Notes: generated by a model from the letters alone, not told the origin. DNA of 64,000 bases from Brucella anthropi ATCC 49188 (GCF_000017405.1 NC_009667.1:1281001-1345000); one strand, 5' to 3'. Shown: positions 27,822-35,845, numbered from the stretch's first letter. Program-made: numbers and translations.

Positions 27822-28733
27822 TTAGGCGTGCGCTTCCTCGACATGGTTCAGCGCCTTCTGCTGCTTGTAGGCAGCGGCCTTCACCGCGGCCTGCACCTTT
27901 TCAAACGCACGCACTTCGATCTGGCGCACGCGTTCGCGGCTGATACCGAACTCGCTGGAAAGGTCTTCCAGCGTCATCGGGTCGTCCGAGAGGCGGCGCG
28001 CCTCGAAAATGCGGCGTTCACGGTCATTCAGCGTATCCATCGCCTGTTCGAGCATGGAGCGGCGGTTTTCCAGCTCGTCCTGCTCGATCAGAACCTGCTC
28101 CTGGCTGCTGCTGTCATCGACCAGCCAGTCCTGCCATTCGCCGGATTCGCCTTCCGAAGCGCGCAGGGGCGCATTCAGCGACGCGTCACCGGACAGACGG
28201 CGGTTCATGGAAACCACTTCGTCTTCGCTGACCTTGAGCTTGGTTGCGATCTGCTTGACCTGATCCGGGTTAAGATCGCCATCATCGAGCGCCTGAATCT
28301 TGCTCTTCATCTTGCGCAGATTGAAGAACAGGCGCTTCTGATTGGCGGTCGTTCCCATCTTCACAAGGCTCCAAGAACGCAGGATATATTCCTGGATCGA
28401 GGCCTTGATCCACCACATGGCATAGGTGGCAAGACGGAAACCGCGTTCAGGTTCAAAACGCTTCACGGCCTGCATGAGACCGACATTGCCTTCGGAAATT
28501 ACTTCACCAATCGGCAGGCCGTAGCCGCGATAGCCCATGGCGATCTTGGCCACGAGACGCAGGTGGCTTGTCACCAGCCTGTGGGCAGCCTTGGGATCGG
28601 TATGTTCGTGGTAGCGCTTGGCCAGCATGTATTCTTCCTGCGGCTCAAGCATGGGAAAGCGACGAATTTCTTCCAGATAACGGGTAAGGCCACCGTCACC
28701 GGACGTGATGCTTGGGAGATTCATCTGGGCCAT
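27822..28733 (-). CDS. rpoH: RNA polymerase sigma-32 factor RpoH (RpoH1 type)
   Basis: This heat-shock sigma factor has 303 residues. Region 2 (GNVGLMQAVKRFEPERGFRLATYAMWWIK) and region 4 (LEDLSSEFGISRERVRQIEVRA) are complete. The RpoH box QKRLFFNLRK, which distinguishes sigma-32 from other group 3 factors, is present. The sequence most resembles the rhizobial RpoH1 subtype, as I recall it. The gene stands alone, with a leader region of over 400 bp to the next gene. Confidence 0.95.
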   Translation of the reverse strand: MAQMNLPSITSGDGGLTRYLEEIRRFPMLEPQEEYMLAKRYHEHTDPKAAHRLVTSHLRLVAKIAMGYRGYGLPIGEVISEGNVGLMQAVKRFEPERGFRLATYAMWWIKASIQEYILRSWSLVKMGTTANQKRLFFNLRKMKSKIQALDDGDLNPDQVKQIATKLKVSEDEVVSMNRRLSGDASLNAPLRASEGESGEWQDWLVDDSSSQEQVLIEQDELENRRSMLEQAMDTLNDRERRIFEARRLSDDPMTLEDLSSEFGISRERVRQIEVRAFEKVQAAVKAAAYKQQKALNHVEEAHA

Positions 28734-29153
28734 AGAGCACCCTCCTTTATAATTTCAGGTTCCCGTTTGGCGAACCTGTCGCGGGGGCTGCCTCCTGCAC
28801 TTCCCTCTCGCGAGCCCTCATATATAGGCATGATTTTGGCGAAAACACGATCCTTTAACTCATGAAACAATCTGTCACTACAATGTGAACGCTGCTCAGG
28901 GCCAAAGGTTGCGTGGCTGGAGCATCTTCTGCATTTCCTGAAACACAGAAAATACCCTGTCTTTTTATTTTGCGCGCATCTTGTCCCGAAAACCGGTTCC
29001 CACTTTTCGGGATGCGCTTTGGTCTGAAATGAATTGTTTTTTGCGGCAAGAGAGCGGCTTTCACTGCAGCCGCGCCCCCCGATCTTGATGATGGAAACAG
29101 CCTGTTGTTTATCAGCTATCCATCCTTTCGGCCAACCACGATAGTTGCCAGTA
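28734..29153. other. rpoH upstream region containing a family B palindrome
   Basis: This 420-bp gap separates rpoH (minus strand) from the rluD 3' end. It holds the palindromic repeat at 28973-29020 and a small hairpin GCGGCT/AGCCGC near 29053-29072 that could end rluD transcription. The AT-rich stretch near 28820-28850 (TCATATATAGGCATGATTTTGG) is the likely rpoH promoter area. No ORF is convincing. Confidence 0.45.
28973..29020. repeat. Intergenic palindromic repeat, family B
   Basis: It reads GCGCATC..GATGCGC around a core CCCGAAAACCGGTTCCCACTTTTCGGG, close to those at 19786-19889 and 51024-51071. Confidence 0.75.
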
Positions 29154-30158
29154 TTATATAGAATGCTTCCGGAAATTTTCCAGGAGGTGCTCCATATCTT
29201 CCGGCACCGGCGCTTCGAAACGCATCAGTTCCTCCGTGGCCGGATGGGTGAAGGCGAGCAGCCAGGCATGCAGTGCCTGCCGGTGGAAACCGCGCACGGC
29301 CTCTTTCAACGGTTCCGGCAGCTTGTTGGCCTTGGTCTTGTAGGCGCTGCCATAGTCCATGTCGCCGACAAGCGGATGGCCGATATGCGCCATGTGCACG
29401 CGGATCTGGTGGGTGCGGCCGGTCTCAAGGCGGCATTCGACGAGCGAGGCCAGTGCGGTTGCATCTTCAAGGGGGGCGAATTTTTCGACCGTCACATAAT
29501 GGGTGATGGCGTGTCGGGCATCCTCGCGCTCTTCATTGACCACGGCCTGCTTGGTGCGGTCGCGATGCGAGCGTCCAAGATGCGCATCGATGAAGCCCTG
29601 CGGGCGCTCTGTCATGCCCCAGACGAGTGCGAGATAGGCGCGTTCCAGATCGCCGGTGCGGCCATGGTCGGCAAATTGTTCGCTCAAATGCCGATGCGAA
29701 CGGTCATTCTTGGCCACGACCATGACGCCGCTCGTGTCCTTGTCGAGACGATGAACGATGCCGGGGCGGCGAATTCCACCGATGCCCGACAAGCTATCGC
29801 CACAATGATATATAAGGGCATTGACGAGTGTTCCCGTCCAGTTGCCGTTGCCTGGGTGAACGACAAGCCCGGCGGGCTTGTTGATCACGATGAGATCATC
29901 ATCCTCGTAAAGAATATCGAGCGGTATGTTCTCGGCGATGGGTTCGGCTGGTTCCGGCTCAGGCAGCACGATGGCGATTGTCATGCCTTCGCGCAGCTTT
30001 TGCTTGGCTTCACGGGCGGGTGCGCCGTCGATGGTCACATGGCCTTCGGCAATCAGGGACTGAACGCGGCTGCGCGAGAGTTCCGGCCCCAATGCTGCGG
30101 CCAGCCACTGGTCGAGACGCTTGCCTGTGGCATCGGAGTCGGTCGTAAGCTCTTTCAC
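29154..30158 (-). CDS. rluD: Ribosomal large subunit pseudouridine synthase, RluD type
   Basis: The enzyme isomerises uridines in helix 69 of 23S rRNA. The protein has 334 residues. An N-terminal S4 RNA-binding domain (RLDQWLAAALGPELSRSRVQSLI) is followed by the RluA-family catalytic motif HRLDKDTSGVMVVAKN with the essential aspartate. The Rhizobiales placement near rpoH fits. RluC and RluA enzymes share these motifs, so the D subtype is likely rather than proven. Confidence 0.9.
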   Translation of the reverse strand: MKELTTDSDATGKRLDQWLAAALGPELSRSRVQSLIAEGHVTIDGAPAREAKQKLREGMTIAIVLPEPEPAEPIAENIPLDILYEDDDLIVINKPAGLVVHPGNGNWTGTLVNALIYHCGDSLSGIGGIRRPGIVHRLDKDTSGVMVVAKNDRSHRHLSEQFADHGRTGDLERAYLALVWGMTERPQGFIDAHLGRSHRDRTKQAVVNEEREDARHAITHYVTVEKFAPLEDATALASLVECRLETGRTHQIRVHMAHIGHPLVGDMDYGSAYKTKANKLPEPLKEAVRGFHRQALHAWLLAFTHPATEELMRFEAPVPEDMEHLLENFRKHSI

Positions 30159-30220
30159 TCGTGTCTTTCCTTTAAGAGAATGGGCCTCTATGAGAGCGGG
30201 CGTGTTTTAACGAAATCGTC

Positions 30221-30297
30221 AGAACAGCTCTATCTCTTGGTTTTACCGCATTTATGCGGCGTCAAATGTTTCCATTTGGCTGCAAAATGCTCTATCA
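30221..30297. repeat. Degenerate family A palindrome
   Basis: It resembles the family A elements in its left half (CTCTATCTCTTGGTTTTACCGCATT) and ends AAAATGCTCTAT, but the core is altered to AAATGTTTCCATTTGG. It lies between the divergent rluD and the next gene. Confidence 0.55.
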
Positions 30298-30343
30298 CGC
30301 GGCACACGCCATAACATGGCGAAGTTCGAACCGGAGTCGTTGA

Positions 30344-30823
30344 ATGCAGGATCCACACTATCCGAGATACCAGAATAATCAGGATTCAGGCTATCAGGAC
30401 TATCAGCAGGGCTATTACCCGGAAGAACAGGCCGAGCCCCAGCTTGATCCAGCCATGGAACGTGTGCGCCGCAAAATGATCCGGCTTCTGGCCGTCTCCA
30501 TCGGTGTCATGCTGATCGGTCTTATGGCCGTGCTTGTCGCCGTTGTCTACAAGATCAATCGCGCGCCGGAAACCCCGCCAGCGGAAGAAGCCCGTTCGGA
30601 TATCCCCGGACAGGCTGCGTCCGCTCCGGCAAAGCCGGAACCGCCGAAGCTGATCGAATCGCAGATCAACCTGACGCCGGGCACCCGTCTTCTCTCGCAA
30701 AGCCTTTCCGGCAATGAACTTTCGCTGGAAACCCTGCTGCCGGATGGCGGTACGGAACTCATCATCTATGACTATCGCGAATCGCGCATCATCGGGCGCA
30801 TCAAGCTCGGCAATGTCGAATAA
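30344..30823 (+). CDS. Uncharacterised single-pass membrane protein
   Basis: A 159-residue protein with no family I recognise. The N-terminus (1-40) is rich in Tyr, Gln and Asn. A transmembrane helix spans about 46-70 (LLAVSIGVMLIGLMAVLVAVVYK). A Pro/Glu-rich linker follows, then a small C-terminal domain ending SLETLLPDGGTELIIYDYRESRIIGRIKLG. The C-terminus should be periplasmic by the positive-inside rule (VRRK before the helix). Confidence 0.75.
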   Translation: MQDPHYPRYQNNQDSGYQDYQQGYYPEEQAEPQLDPAMERVRRKMIRLLAVSIGVMLIGLMAVLVAVVYKINRAPETPPAEEARSDIPGQAASAPAKPEPPKLIESQINLTPGTRLLSQSLSGNELSLETLLPDGGTELIIYDYRESRIIGRIKLGNVE

Positions 30824-30927
30824 TACCAAGTCGCGTTGAGTTTGACTCACCGAGACTTGGTTAAGCCCGTGCGGCGACTGAGCATTTTCAGGGCGTGGAT
30901 AGCGTTAGCATCTCAGCGCCCTGCTAT
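30824..30927. repeat. About 100-bp two-hairpin repeat, copy 2 (Bru-RS-like)
   Basis: This copy matches 17211-17312 over nearly its whole length. ACCAAGTC..GACTTGGT forms a complete first stem, and CAGGGCG..CGCCCTG the second. Like copy 1 it begins directly at a stop codon, which suggests it may double as a transcription terminator. Confidence 0.78.
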
Positions 30928-31034
30928 GAAGCGGATAGAGGCTGATCAGGGCGGCATGATTGCCGCCTTGTTTGTTTCTCCCTTCGAGGATTGCACTTTT
31001 TCTCTTTGGCGATTATATCAGCGACATGGCTTAA

Positions 31035-31109
31035 GCGCCCATCGTCTAGCGGTCAGGACGGCGCCCTCTCACGGCGCAAACAGGGGTTCGATTCCCCTTG
31101 GGCGTACCA
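31035..31109 (+). tRNA. tRNA-Glu (CUC anticodon)
   Basis: A complete 75-nt cloverleaf with encoded CCA. The acceptor arms GCGCCCA and TGGGCGT pair with one G-U at the end. The anticodon stem is GCGCC/GGCGC with loop CTCTCAC (anticodon CTC, glutamate). The T arm is AGGGGTTCGATTCCCCT. Confidence 0.95.
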
Positions 31110-31197
31110 TCACTTCTTCCGGAGACAGTATTTTACACTTTCGCGGATGCGCGTTAGGGTCGATCCCGACAAGAGATCAATCAGGCGCGGAGGAACG

Positions 31198-31467
31198 ATG
31201 AGCGTTTCAATCAAGACCGGATCGGCGAACCTCATCTGTGATGGTATCGATAAAGGTGCGGTGGAATATAGCGTCGCTATTCCCGATGACGGCGTGGACC
31301 TCACAAAGCGCGGCAAGTTCTGGGGCAGCAAGGATGCAATATCCGACGCGATGGGGGCATCGGCGGTCGGCCTCCGATCACATGAAGGCGACATCTATCC
31401 GGTGGCAGTCAAAGAGCTGGATCGTGATGGAGCTGCGCTCTTCACGGTACTTGCACCAGCTGACTGA
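31198..31467 (+). CDS. Small uncharacterised protein
   Basis: An 89-residue soluble-looking protein with no recognised domain (starts MSVSIKTGSANL). The ATG is preceded by GCGGAGGAACG, a good ribosome site. It is followed 12 bases later by a small membrane protein gene, suggesting a two-gene unit. It sits just after tRNA-Glu. Confidence 0.65.
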   Translation: MSVSIKTGSANLICDGIDKGAVEYSVAIPDDGVDLTKRGKFWGSKDAISDAMGASAVGLRSHEGDIYPVAVKELDRDGAALFTVLAPAD

Positions 31468-31479
31468 CGATCACTGGCA

Positions 31480-31761
31480 ATGGCTCTGGATAAAGCGGGT
31501 ACGCACCGATTAGTGCGCAAGCGGGACTGGTGCTTTTCTGCTGTGGTGTCGCTGGCTTTTGGTGCTGCGACGGCACTCATATTCTTCTATATCGTGCTTT
31601 TTGGCGTCGGCGATGATGGATATATTGTCATATTCAGCATCTATACTGCGCCTGTGGCGATAGTCTTCGGCCTTTGGGGCCTGTTTTACTGGCGCAGTTT
31701 TGTTGCGGTCATCGGCCTCTTCCTCTGTCTGTCTCCGCTCATCTATCTGAGCATTTTCTGA
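31480..31761 (+). CDS. Small hydrophobic membrane protein
   Basis: A 93-residue protein with about three hydrophobic segments (FSAVVSLAFGAATALIFFYIVL, YIVIFSIYTAPVAIVFGLWG and FVAVIGLFLCLSPLIYLSIF). The basic N-terminus (HRLVRKRD) suggests it faces the cytoplasm. Function unknown. The ribosome site is weak, so coupling with the preceding gene is likely. Confidence 0.6.
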   Translation: MALDKAGTHRLVRKRDWCFSAVVSLAFGAATALIFFYIVLFGVGDDGYIVIFSIYTAPVAIVFGLWGLFYWRSFVAVIGLFLCLSPLIYLSIF

Positions 31762-31796
31762 TTTTTCCATGCCCTTCATTCGTGGATTTGGGAGAA

Positions 31797-31818
31797 GAGT
31801 TCCGCCGTTGCGGAACTC
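31797..31818. terminator. Short hairpin between convergent small genes
   Basis: The hairpin GAGTTCCGCCGTTGCGGAACTC has no T run. It lies between two convergent genes and may be a weak shared terminator. Confidence 0.5.
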
Positions 31819-31829
31819 TAAACAAGGGA

Positions 31830-32105
31830 TCACTTCTTGACGGGAGGCGGATCAAATTTAGTACATGCGTAATAGCCATTCCGGCATTTCTTGCAGATGC
31901 CCATGTCGCATTGGCTTACGCAGTCAGTACCCGTGGCGTAATAGCATTGGCCAGACTGTCCGGGAACTATCAGCAGACTTGCGGTCTTGTATGGCGTCGG
32001 TAGTTTTGTTTGGTTTGGCGCTATATTGCCGTTGGACTGGGCCATCGCACCGAAAGACGTGAGAGCTGCAATTGCCATTCCAAAGAATAAGATTTTTGCT
32101 TTCAT
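31830..32105 (-). CDS. Small secreted cysteine-rich protein
   Basis: A 91-residue protein with a signal peptide (MKAKILFFGMAIAALTSFGA, cleavage near AMA-QS). The mature part carries six cysteines (54, 62, 66, 71, 74 and 81) in a C-x7-C-x3-C-x4-C-x2-C-x6-C pattern, enough for three disulfides or a metal site, and ends DPPPVKK. A CGGAGAA ribosome site supports this start; the upstream in-frame extension is not secretion-like. No family recognised. Confidence 0.72.
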   Translation of the reverse strand: MKAKILFFGMAIAALTSFGAMAQSNGNIAPNQTKLPTPYKTASLLIVPGQSGQCYYATGTDCVSQCDMGICKKCRNGYYACTKFDPPPVKK

Positions 32106-32312
32106 GAATTTCTCCGTAGTTACCGGATAAGCGTATTTCACAATCCGATACAGCGCATTCGCAATAGAACGGGAGACAAAAAGTAGCGCTAGATCACAGA
32201 TGATTACATGAGCGTTTTGGCGGCGAAGTCTGGACGTTATATTCGGAAAATCTGCAATTATCCCGTGTTCGCGGGATATGAATGTTGCGCGTGCTGGTGG
32301 TAAAGTTAATGC

Positions 32313-32582
32313 ATGTGGAAAAATGGATCGAATATTTATCCTCAAATCCATAATGCTGTCCGGGTGAAAGGTATTCTTTCCGAACCTTTCTCGCCTAGAG
32401 ATGTGCGCCGGGTTGCTCCAGGCTGGCCTTATTCCAGATACTTCTCGTTCCTTGCCGAAAACTGCACAGACAACCAACCGGAAGGCAACGCGCTTTTCGT
32501 GCGGGTGGGCAGGGGACAATACCATCTGAACGACAAGGCTGTCGGGTTCGAATTCGAACGGTTAGTGGATCTTAGTCACTAA
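32313..32582 (+). CDS. Possible small winged-helix-like protein
   Basis: An 89-residue frame whose middle ([20 protein letters not shown]) and end ([15 protein letters not shown]) read like a small winged-helix domain: EPFSPRDVR as a helix-turn start and [11 protein letters not shown] as a wing strand. There is no strong ribosome site, and the sequence upstream is AT-rich. I consider it likelier coding than not, but no function can be given. Confidence 0.5.
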   Translation: MWKNGSNIYPQIHNAVRVKGILSEPFSPRDVRRVAPGWPYSRYFSFLAENCTDNQPEGNALFVRVGRGQYHLNDKAVGFEFERLVDLSH

Positions 32583-32671
32583 AGTACATTCACAGGAATG
32601 GGTTGGGGAGATTGGGGTTGGTCCAGTTGCAAAAATTTGCAACTGGCGGTGCGACGGTGCATAATCGGGGC

Positions 32672-33097
32672 ATGAGTGAATCATACAAGAAACCCGATTA
32701 TGAACAGGAACTGCGCCAGGCAGGTGTCCGCATCACGCGGCCGCGCCGGATCATCCTGAACATATTGACCGAGACGGAAGATCATCCCGACGCGCTGGAG
32801 ATTTTTCGCCGCGCGGTCGAGATCGACAGCAGCATCTCGCTTTCGACCGTTTATCGCACGATGAAGCTTCTCGAAGAACGCGGCGCCATCCACCGGCACG
32901 CCTTCGCCGGAGGGCCTTCGCGTTTCGAACAGGCAAGCGGCGCGCATCATGATCACATCATCGATATGGATTCCGGCGATGTGGTGGAATTCCGCTCCGA
33001 CAAGATCGAAAAACTGCAGGAAGAGATCGCCCGATCGCTCGGTTACGAGATTGTGCATCACCGGCTGGAACTTTATTGCAAAAAAATACGAAACTGA
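32672..33097 (+). CDS. Fur family metalloregulator
   Basis: A 141-residue Fur-superfamily repressor. The winged-helix part includes [24 protein letters not shown] and the recognition-helix segment [19 protein letters not shown]. The dimer/metal domain has the HHDHIID motif and ends [10 protein letters not shown]. Only one cysteine is present, so the CxxC structural zinc site of Zur/PerR types is missing, and the gene is closest to rhizobial Fur/Mur. Metal specificity is not decided by the sequence. An upstream in-frame ATG adds 23 atypical residues. Confidence 0.85.
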   Translation: MSESYKKPDYEQELRQAGVRITRPRRIILNILTETEDHPDALEIFRRAVEIDSSISLSTVYRTMKLLEERGAIHRHAFAGGPSRFEQASGAHHDHIIDMDSGDVVEFRSDKIEKLQEEIARSLGYEIVHHRLELYCKKIRN

Positions 33098-33098
33098 C

Positions 33099-33123
33099 GG
33101 AACCAAGTTTCTTCTGCGGCGTT
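33099..33123 (+). promoter_or_regulatory. EcfG-type (general stress) promoter facing a non-coding stretch
   Basis: GGAAC, 16 bases, CGTT: a perfect match to the alphaproteobacterial EcfG consensus. It begins two bases after the stop codon of the Fur-family gene and points away from it. Confidence 0.65.
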
Positions 33124-33129
33124 AAGCGC

Positions 33130-33308
33130 GCATGAAGGTCGTGACCCCGCCCCCACAACGCGGCCTTCAGAGTTCGCCTCAACCTCCCCGCACGAGGCGA
33201 GCGGCGAGAATGCCGCGCTAACCGTCAAACGTTATGCAGCTGGCGTTCCGCAAATTCAGAGCAAGCCGCCGTGGTTCAGGCCCAGGTCTGACCATGGCGG
33301 CTTTTTTT
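33130..33308 (+). ncRNA. Candidate EcfG-dependent small RNA
   Basis: Between the EcfG promoter and a strong plus-strand terminator lie about 180 bases with no convincing gene. The only ATG frame (from 33132) gives 29 residues without a ribosome site. The stretch can fold internally, for example GAAGG..CCTTC near 33134-33170. The next gene is convergent. An alternative is that it is a long 3' UTR of the Fur-family gene. Confidence 0.5.
33264..33308 (+). terminator. Strong plus-strand Rho-independent terminator
   Basis: The stem AGCCGCC-G-TGGTTCAG / CTGACCATGGCGGCT is followed by seven T residues on the plus strand. There is no corresponding T run for the convergent kinase gene. Confidence 0.8.
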
Positions 33309-33334
33309 GTGGCCGTTGAGGAGCTAGCGCCTGA

Positions 33335-34345
33335 TCAGGCGTCGAACTGTTCGGTCGGGATGACGAGCGAATAAACGGCCCCGGTTCCGTCGATACGATA
33401 ATCGGCGTGACCATTGACGGAGGCGGGGACGATGCGTTGCAGCACCGCGCTGCCGAAGCGCGGATCGTGCTCGAAAACCTCGGGCATTGCCGGATTGGTT
33501 TCTTCCCAGCGGAATTCCAGCCTGTCATCGCCGCTGGCGACATGGATGACCTTCGCCGAAATCTTTACCCGGCCATAAGGGATCGAGAGGCCGCCGAAGG
33601 AAGTGGCGTTGACCACCAGTTCATGCAGCGCGAGGCCGACATGCAATGCGGCGCCTGGGAACAGATAGGGATTGTCGCCATCGATGCTCAGGCGTTCGTC
33701 GCTGACGTCGATATATTTTTCGACCTGTGAATGCACGAGATCGCGAAACAGTGCGCCGCGCCAGTTCGAATCGGTCACCAGATCCTGTGAATAGGATAGG
33801 GACTGGATGCGTCCGCGGAACTTCAACAGAAAGTCGTCGATGGAATCGGTGAAGCGTGCCGTCTGGCTGGCAATGCTTTGCACGATGGCCAGAAGGTTCT
33901 TGGAGCGATGGCTGACTTCACGCAAGAGGGTCTTCAGCACCTGCTCGCGTCGCTTCAGTTCGCTGATTTCAATAGCCGTGGTGACAAGGCCCAGTATATT
34001 GCCGTTATCATCACGATCGCAGTCGATGTGAAATTCGATCCAGCGCAGCTTGTCGCCATCATTGATGGCGATCTCCACATTCTGCGCTTCGCCGGTATCC
34101 AGTGCCGCGCGCTTCGCGCCGTCGAGTTTGTGCAAGGTGACGGAGAAAATGAAATCGCAGTCACTTCCACCGATTTTCCACTTTTCCTGCCAGTAGAGCG
34201 GGATGTTTTCCCCCCAGGAATAGATCAGATCGGGTGTCTGGTAGAGAACGCAGACATTGCTGTTGCGCACGGCCCTCAGCAAGGCTCGCAGCCGGGCTGC
34301 GTCAGGTTCCGTTTCTTGCAGGGTAACTTTTGCGCCAGCGGTCAT
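33335..34345 (-). CDS. HWE-family sensor histidine kinase with PAS domain
   Basis: A 336-residue soluble kinase. A PAS-like domain covers about residues 20-130 (DLIYSWGENIPLYW, VTTAIEISELK). The dimerisation segment LREVSHRSKNLLAIVQSIASQ carries the phospho-accepting His146. The ATPase domain has the HWE N-box HELVVNATSFGGLS and the FRWEE motif (280-281) that names the family. Its closeness to phyR makes it a candidate input or modulator of the stress response. An in-frame extension upstream runs into a palindromic repeat and is unlikely. Confidence 0.9.
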   Translation of the reverse strand: MTAGAKVTLQETEPDAARLRALLRAVRNSNVCVLYQTPDLIYSWGENIPLYWQEKWKIGGSDCDFIFSVTLHKLDGAKRAALDTGEAQNVEIAINDGDKLRWIEFHIDCDRDDNGNILGLVTTAIEISELKRREQVLKTLLREVSHRSKNLLAIVQSIASQTARFTDSIDDFLLKFRGRIQSLSYSQDLVTDSNWRGALFRDLVHSQVEKYIDVSDERLSIDGDNPYLFPGAALHVGLALHELVVNATSFGGLSIPYGRVKISAKVIHVASGDDRLEFRWEETNPAMPEVFEHDPRFGSAVLQRIVPASVNGHADYRIDGTGAVYSLVIPTEQFDA

Positions 34346-34376
34346 GTCTGCCCCGATTATCCCGCAACCGAATTCA

Positions 34377-34430
34377 GAGCATTTCCAGCAAAAGTGCGAA
34401 GCGGTTTTGCGTAGGAGAATGCGACGAAAC
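34377..34430. repeat. Intergenic palindromic repeat, family A (inverted copy)
   Basis: It reads GAGCATTTCCAGCAAAAGTGCGAAGCGGTTTTGCG, the reverse of the copies near tolB and pal. It lies just upstream of the HWE kinase start. The remaining bases up to 34682 hold no ORF I can support. Confidence 0.75.
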
Positions 34431-34682
34431 AAATATTTGGGTCGCGCATTGGCAAAGCGGCAAAAGCTCCGGAAAAGTTATGCGGAAATTTGCGTGCCAT
34501 GGCATCCATTTCATCGACTGGTCGGCGGGTCTCGATCGAGCGATCGTCTTGTGATCCTTGAACTGGCCCGAATTCTGGAACCGATAAACCGCCGCATGAC
34601 GTGATGCGGCGGCGAATTTCATTAAGAAGCAATATAGGCTGGTGAGTCAGAAGGTCAAAAACAGCCTTTGATTTTATATCTG

Positions 34683-34847
34683 TTACGCCTTGCGGATCGC
34701 CGAAGCGATGAGCGAAATAACGAGCAGAGCAAGGAACACGAAGAACAGAATCTGCGCTATACCGGCTGACGCACCAGCGATGCCGCCGAAACCGAGCGCA
34801 CCTGCTACGAGTGCCACCACAAGAAATACGAGCGCATAATAAAGCAT
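34683..34847 (-). CDS. DUF1328 family small membrane protein
   Basis: A 54-residue, almost wholly hydrophobic protein ([20 protein letters not shown] followed by a second helix [20 protein letters not shown]), matching the DUF1328/YtjA family of two-helix peptides. An AAGGAGACC ribosome site fits the chosen ATG. A perfect EcfG-type promoter lies 32 bases upstream, so it is probably a member of the general stress regulon. Confidence 0.85.
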   Translation of the reverse strand: MLYYALVFLVVALVAGALGFGGIAGASAGIAQILFFVFLALLVISLIASAIRKA

Positions 34848-34878
34848 GTCCGGTCTCCTTTTTATTGTGTGAAGGAGA

Positions 34879-34904
34879 AACGACATCCAGGCCAGGTTGG
34901 TTCC
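34879..34904 (-). promoter_or_regulatory. EcfG-type promoter for the DUF1328 gene
   Basis: On the minus strand: GGAAC, 17 bases, CGTT. It ends 32 bases before the start codon, an ideal distance. Confidence 0.75.
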
Positions 34905-34998
34905 GTGCTTCCGGGTAAATTAAGGCGCTCACAACTCTAAATACTCATGTCAGGACCTAAGGCGGTGTGATTTGGCGGTGTATTGAAGCGCCAACATT

Positions 34999-35031
34999 AA
35001 ACTCCCGAAAGCTGTCGCCTTTCGGGAGTTT
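34999..35031 (-). terminator. Rho-independent terminator after phyR
   Basis: Perfect 13-bp arms AAACTCCCGAAAG / CTTTCGGGAGTTT with a seven-base loop, immediately after the phyR stop. Confidence 0.8.
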
Positions 35032-35044
35032 ATGACCTTTGAAT

Positions 35045-35839
35045 TTAAGCTGCGACCTGCGAGGCTTCTTCGAAGAAGAGTGCCTGGCTGATCAGCGCCT
35101 TCACCATATCCGGATTGAACGGCTTGGTGACGAGGAAGGTCGGTTCCGGGCGCTCGCCGGTCAGCAGACGTTCCGGGAAAGCGGTGATGAAAATAACTGG
35201 GATCGTGTCGTTCTGCAGAATTTCATTCACTGCATCGATGCCCGAGCTTCCATCGGCCAGCTGGATATCAGCCAGAACCATACGCGGCTTTTCCTGTTTG
35301 TAGAGCGCCAGAGCCTCATCCTTGGTGCGCGCAATGCCGACGACTTCATGGCCGAGACTTTCCACCATCTGCTCGATATCCATCGCGATCAGCGGTTCGT
35401 CCTCGATAATCATGATGCGCGTTGCCACCTGACGCGAAATCTCGGTCGATGCAGCCGAGAGAACACGGCTCAGTTCAACATCGTCCAGTTCGAGAATTTC
35501 GGCGGCTTCCTTGTCGGAAAAACCTTCCACCGCCACAAGCAGGAATGCCTGTCGCGGAAGGGGCGCGATATGCGAAAGATTTCTTGCAGCCTGCTGTTCC
35601 CATGCAAATTCCGATGCTGGTTCCGGTACGCGAACCGAGGCCGTCTTATAAAGATCGCAGAAAAGGCGATAGAGGCCGATCCGGTCGGACGAGGCGTCCG
35701 GAAAAATGCTCACATCGGCAATCAGGGCTTCAAGGGCAGCCGCAACATAAGCGTCGCCGGAAGCCTGGGAGCCGGTAAGAGCACGAGAAAAACGACGGAG
35801 ATAGGGAAGGTGCGGCGCGATACGCGTCGATAACGTCAT
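35045..35839 (-). CDS. phyR: General stress response regulator PhyR
   Basis: PhyR is the anti-anti-sigma response regulator of the alphaproteobacterial stress response. When phosphorylated, its sigma-like domain captures NepR and frees EcfG. The protein has 264 residues: the sigma-factor-like domain (about 1-135, with LPRQAFLLVAVEGFSDKEAAEI) precedes the receiver domain (140-264, with MIIEDEP, phospho-accepting Asp191 in LADIQL and the VTKPF lysine). The gene is divergent from nepR-ecfG and has its own EcfG-type promoter, implying positive feedback. Confidence 0.97.
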   Translation of the reverse strand: MTLSTRIAPHLPYLRRFSRALTGSQASGDAYVAAALEALIADVSIFPDASSDRIGLYRLFCDLYKTASVRVPEPASEFAWEQQAARNLSHIAPLPRQAFLLVAVEGFSDKEAAEILELDDVELSRVLSAASTEISRQVATRIMIIEDEPLIAMDIEQMVESLGHEVVGIARTKDEALALYKQEKPRMVLADIQLADGSSGIDAVNEILQNDTIPVIFITAFPERLLTGERPEPTFLVTKPFNPDMVKALISQALFFEEASQVAA

Positions 35840-35845
35840 GGTATT

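Noticed and set aside
33132..33221. 29-codon ORF inside the candidate sRNA
   Set aside because: Starts almost at the predicted transcript start without a ribosome site; Pro/Arg-rich composition looks random.
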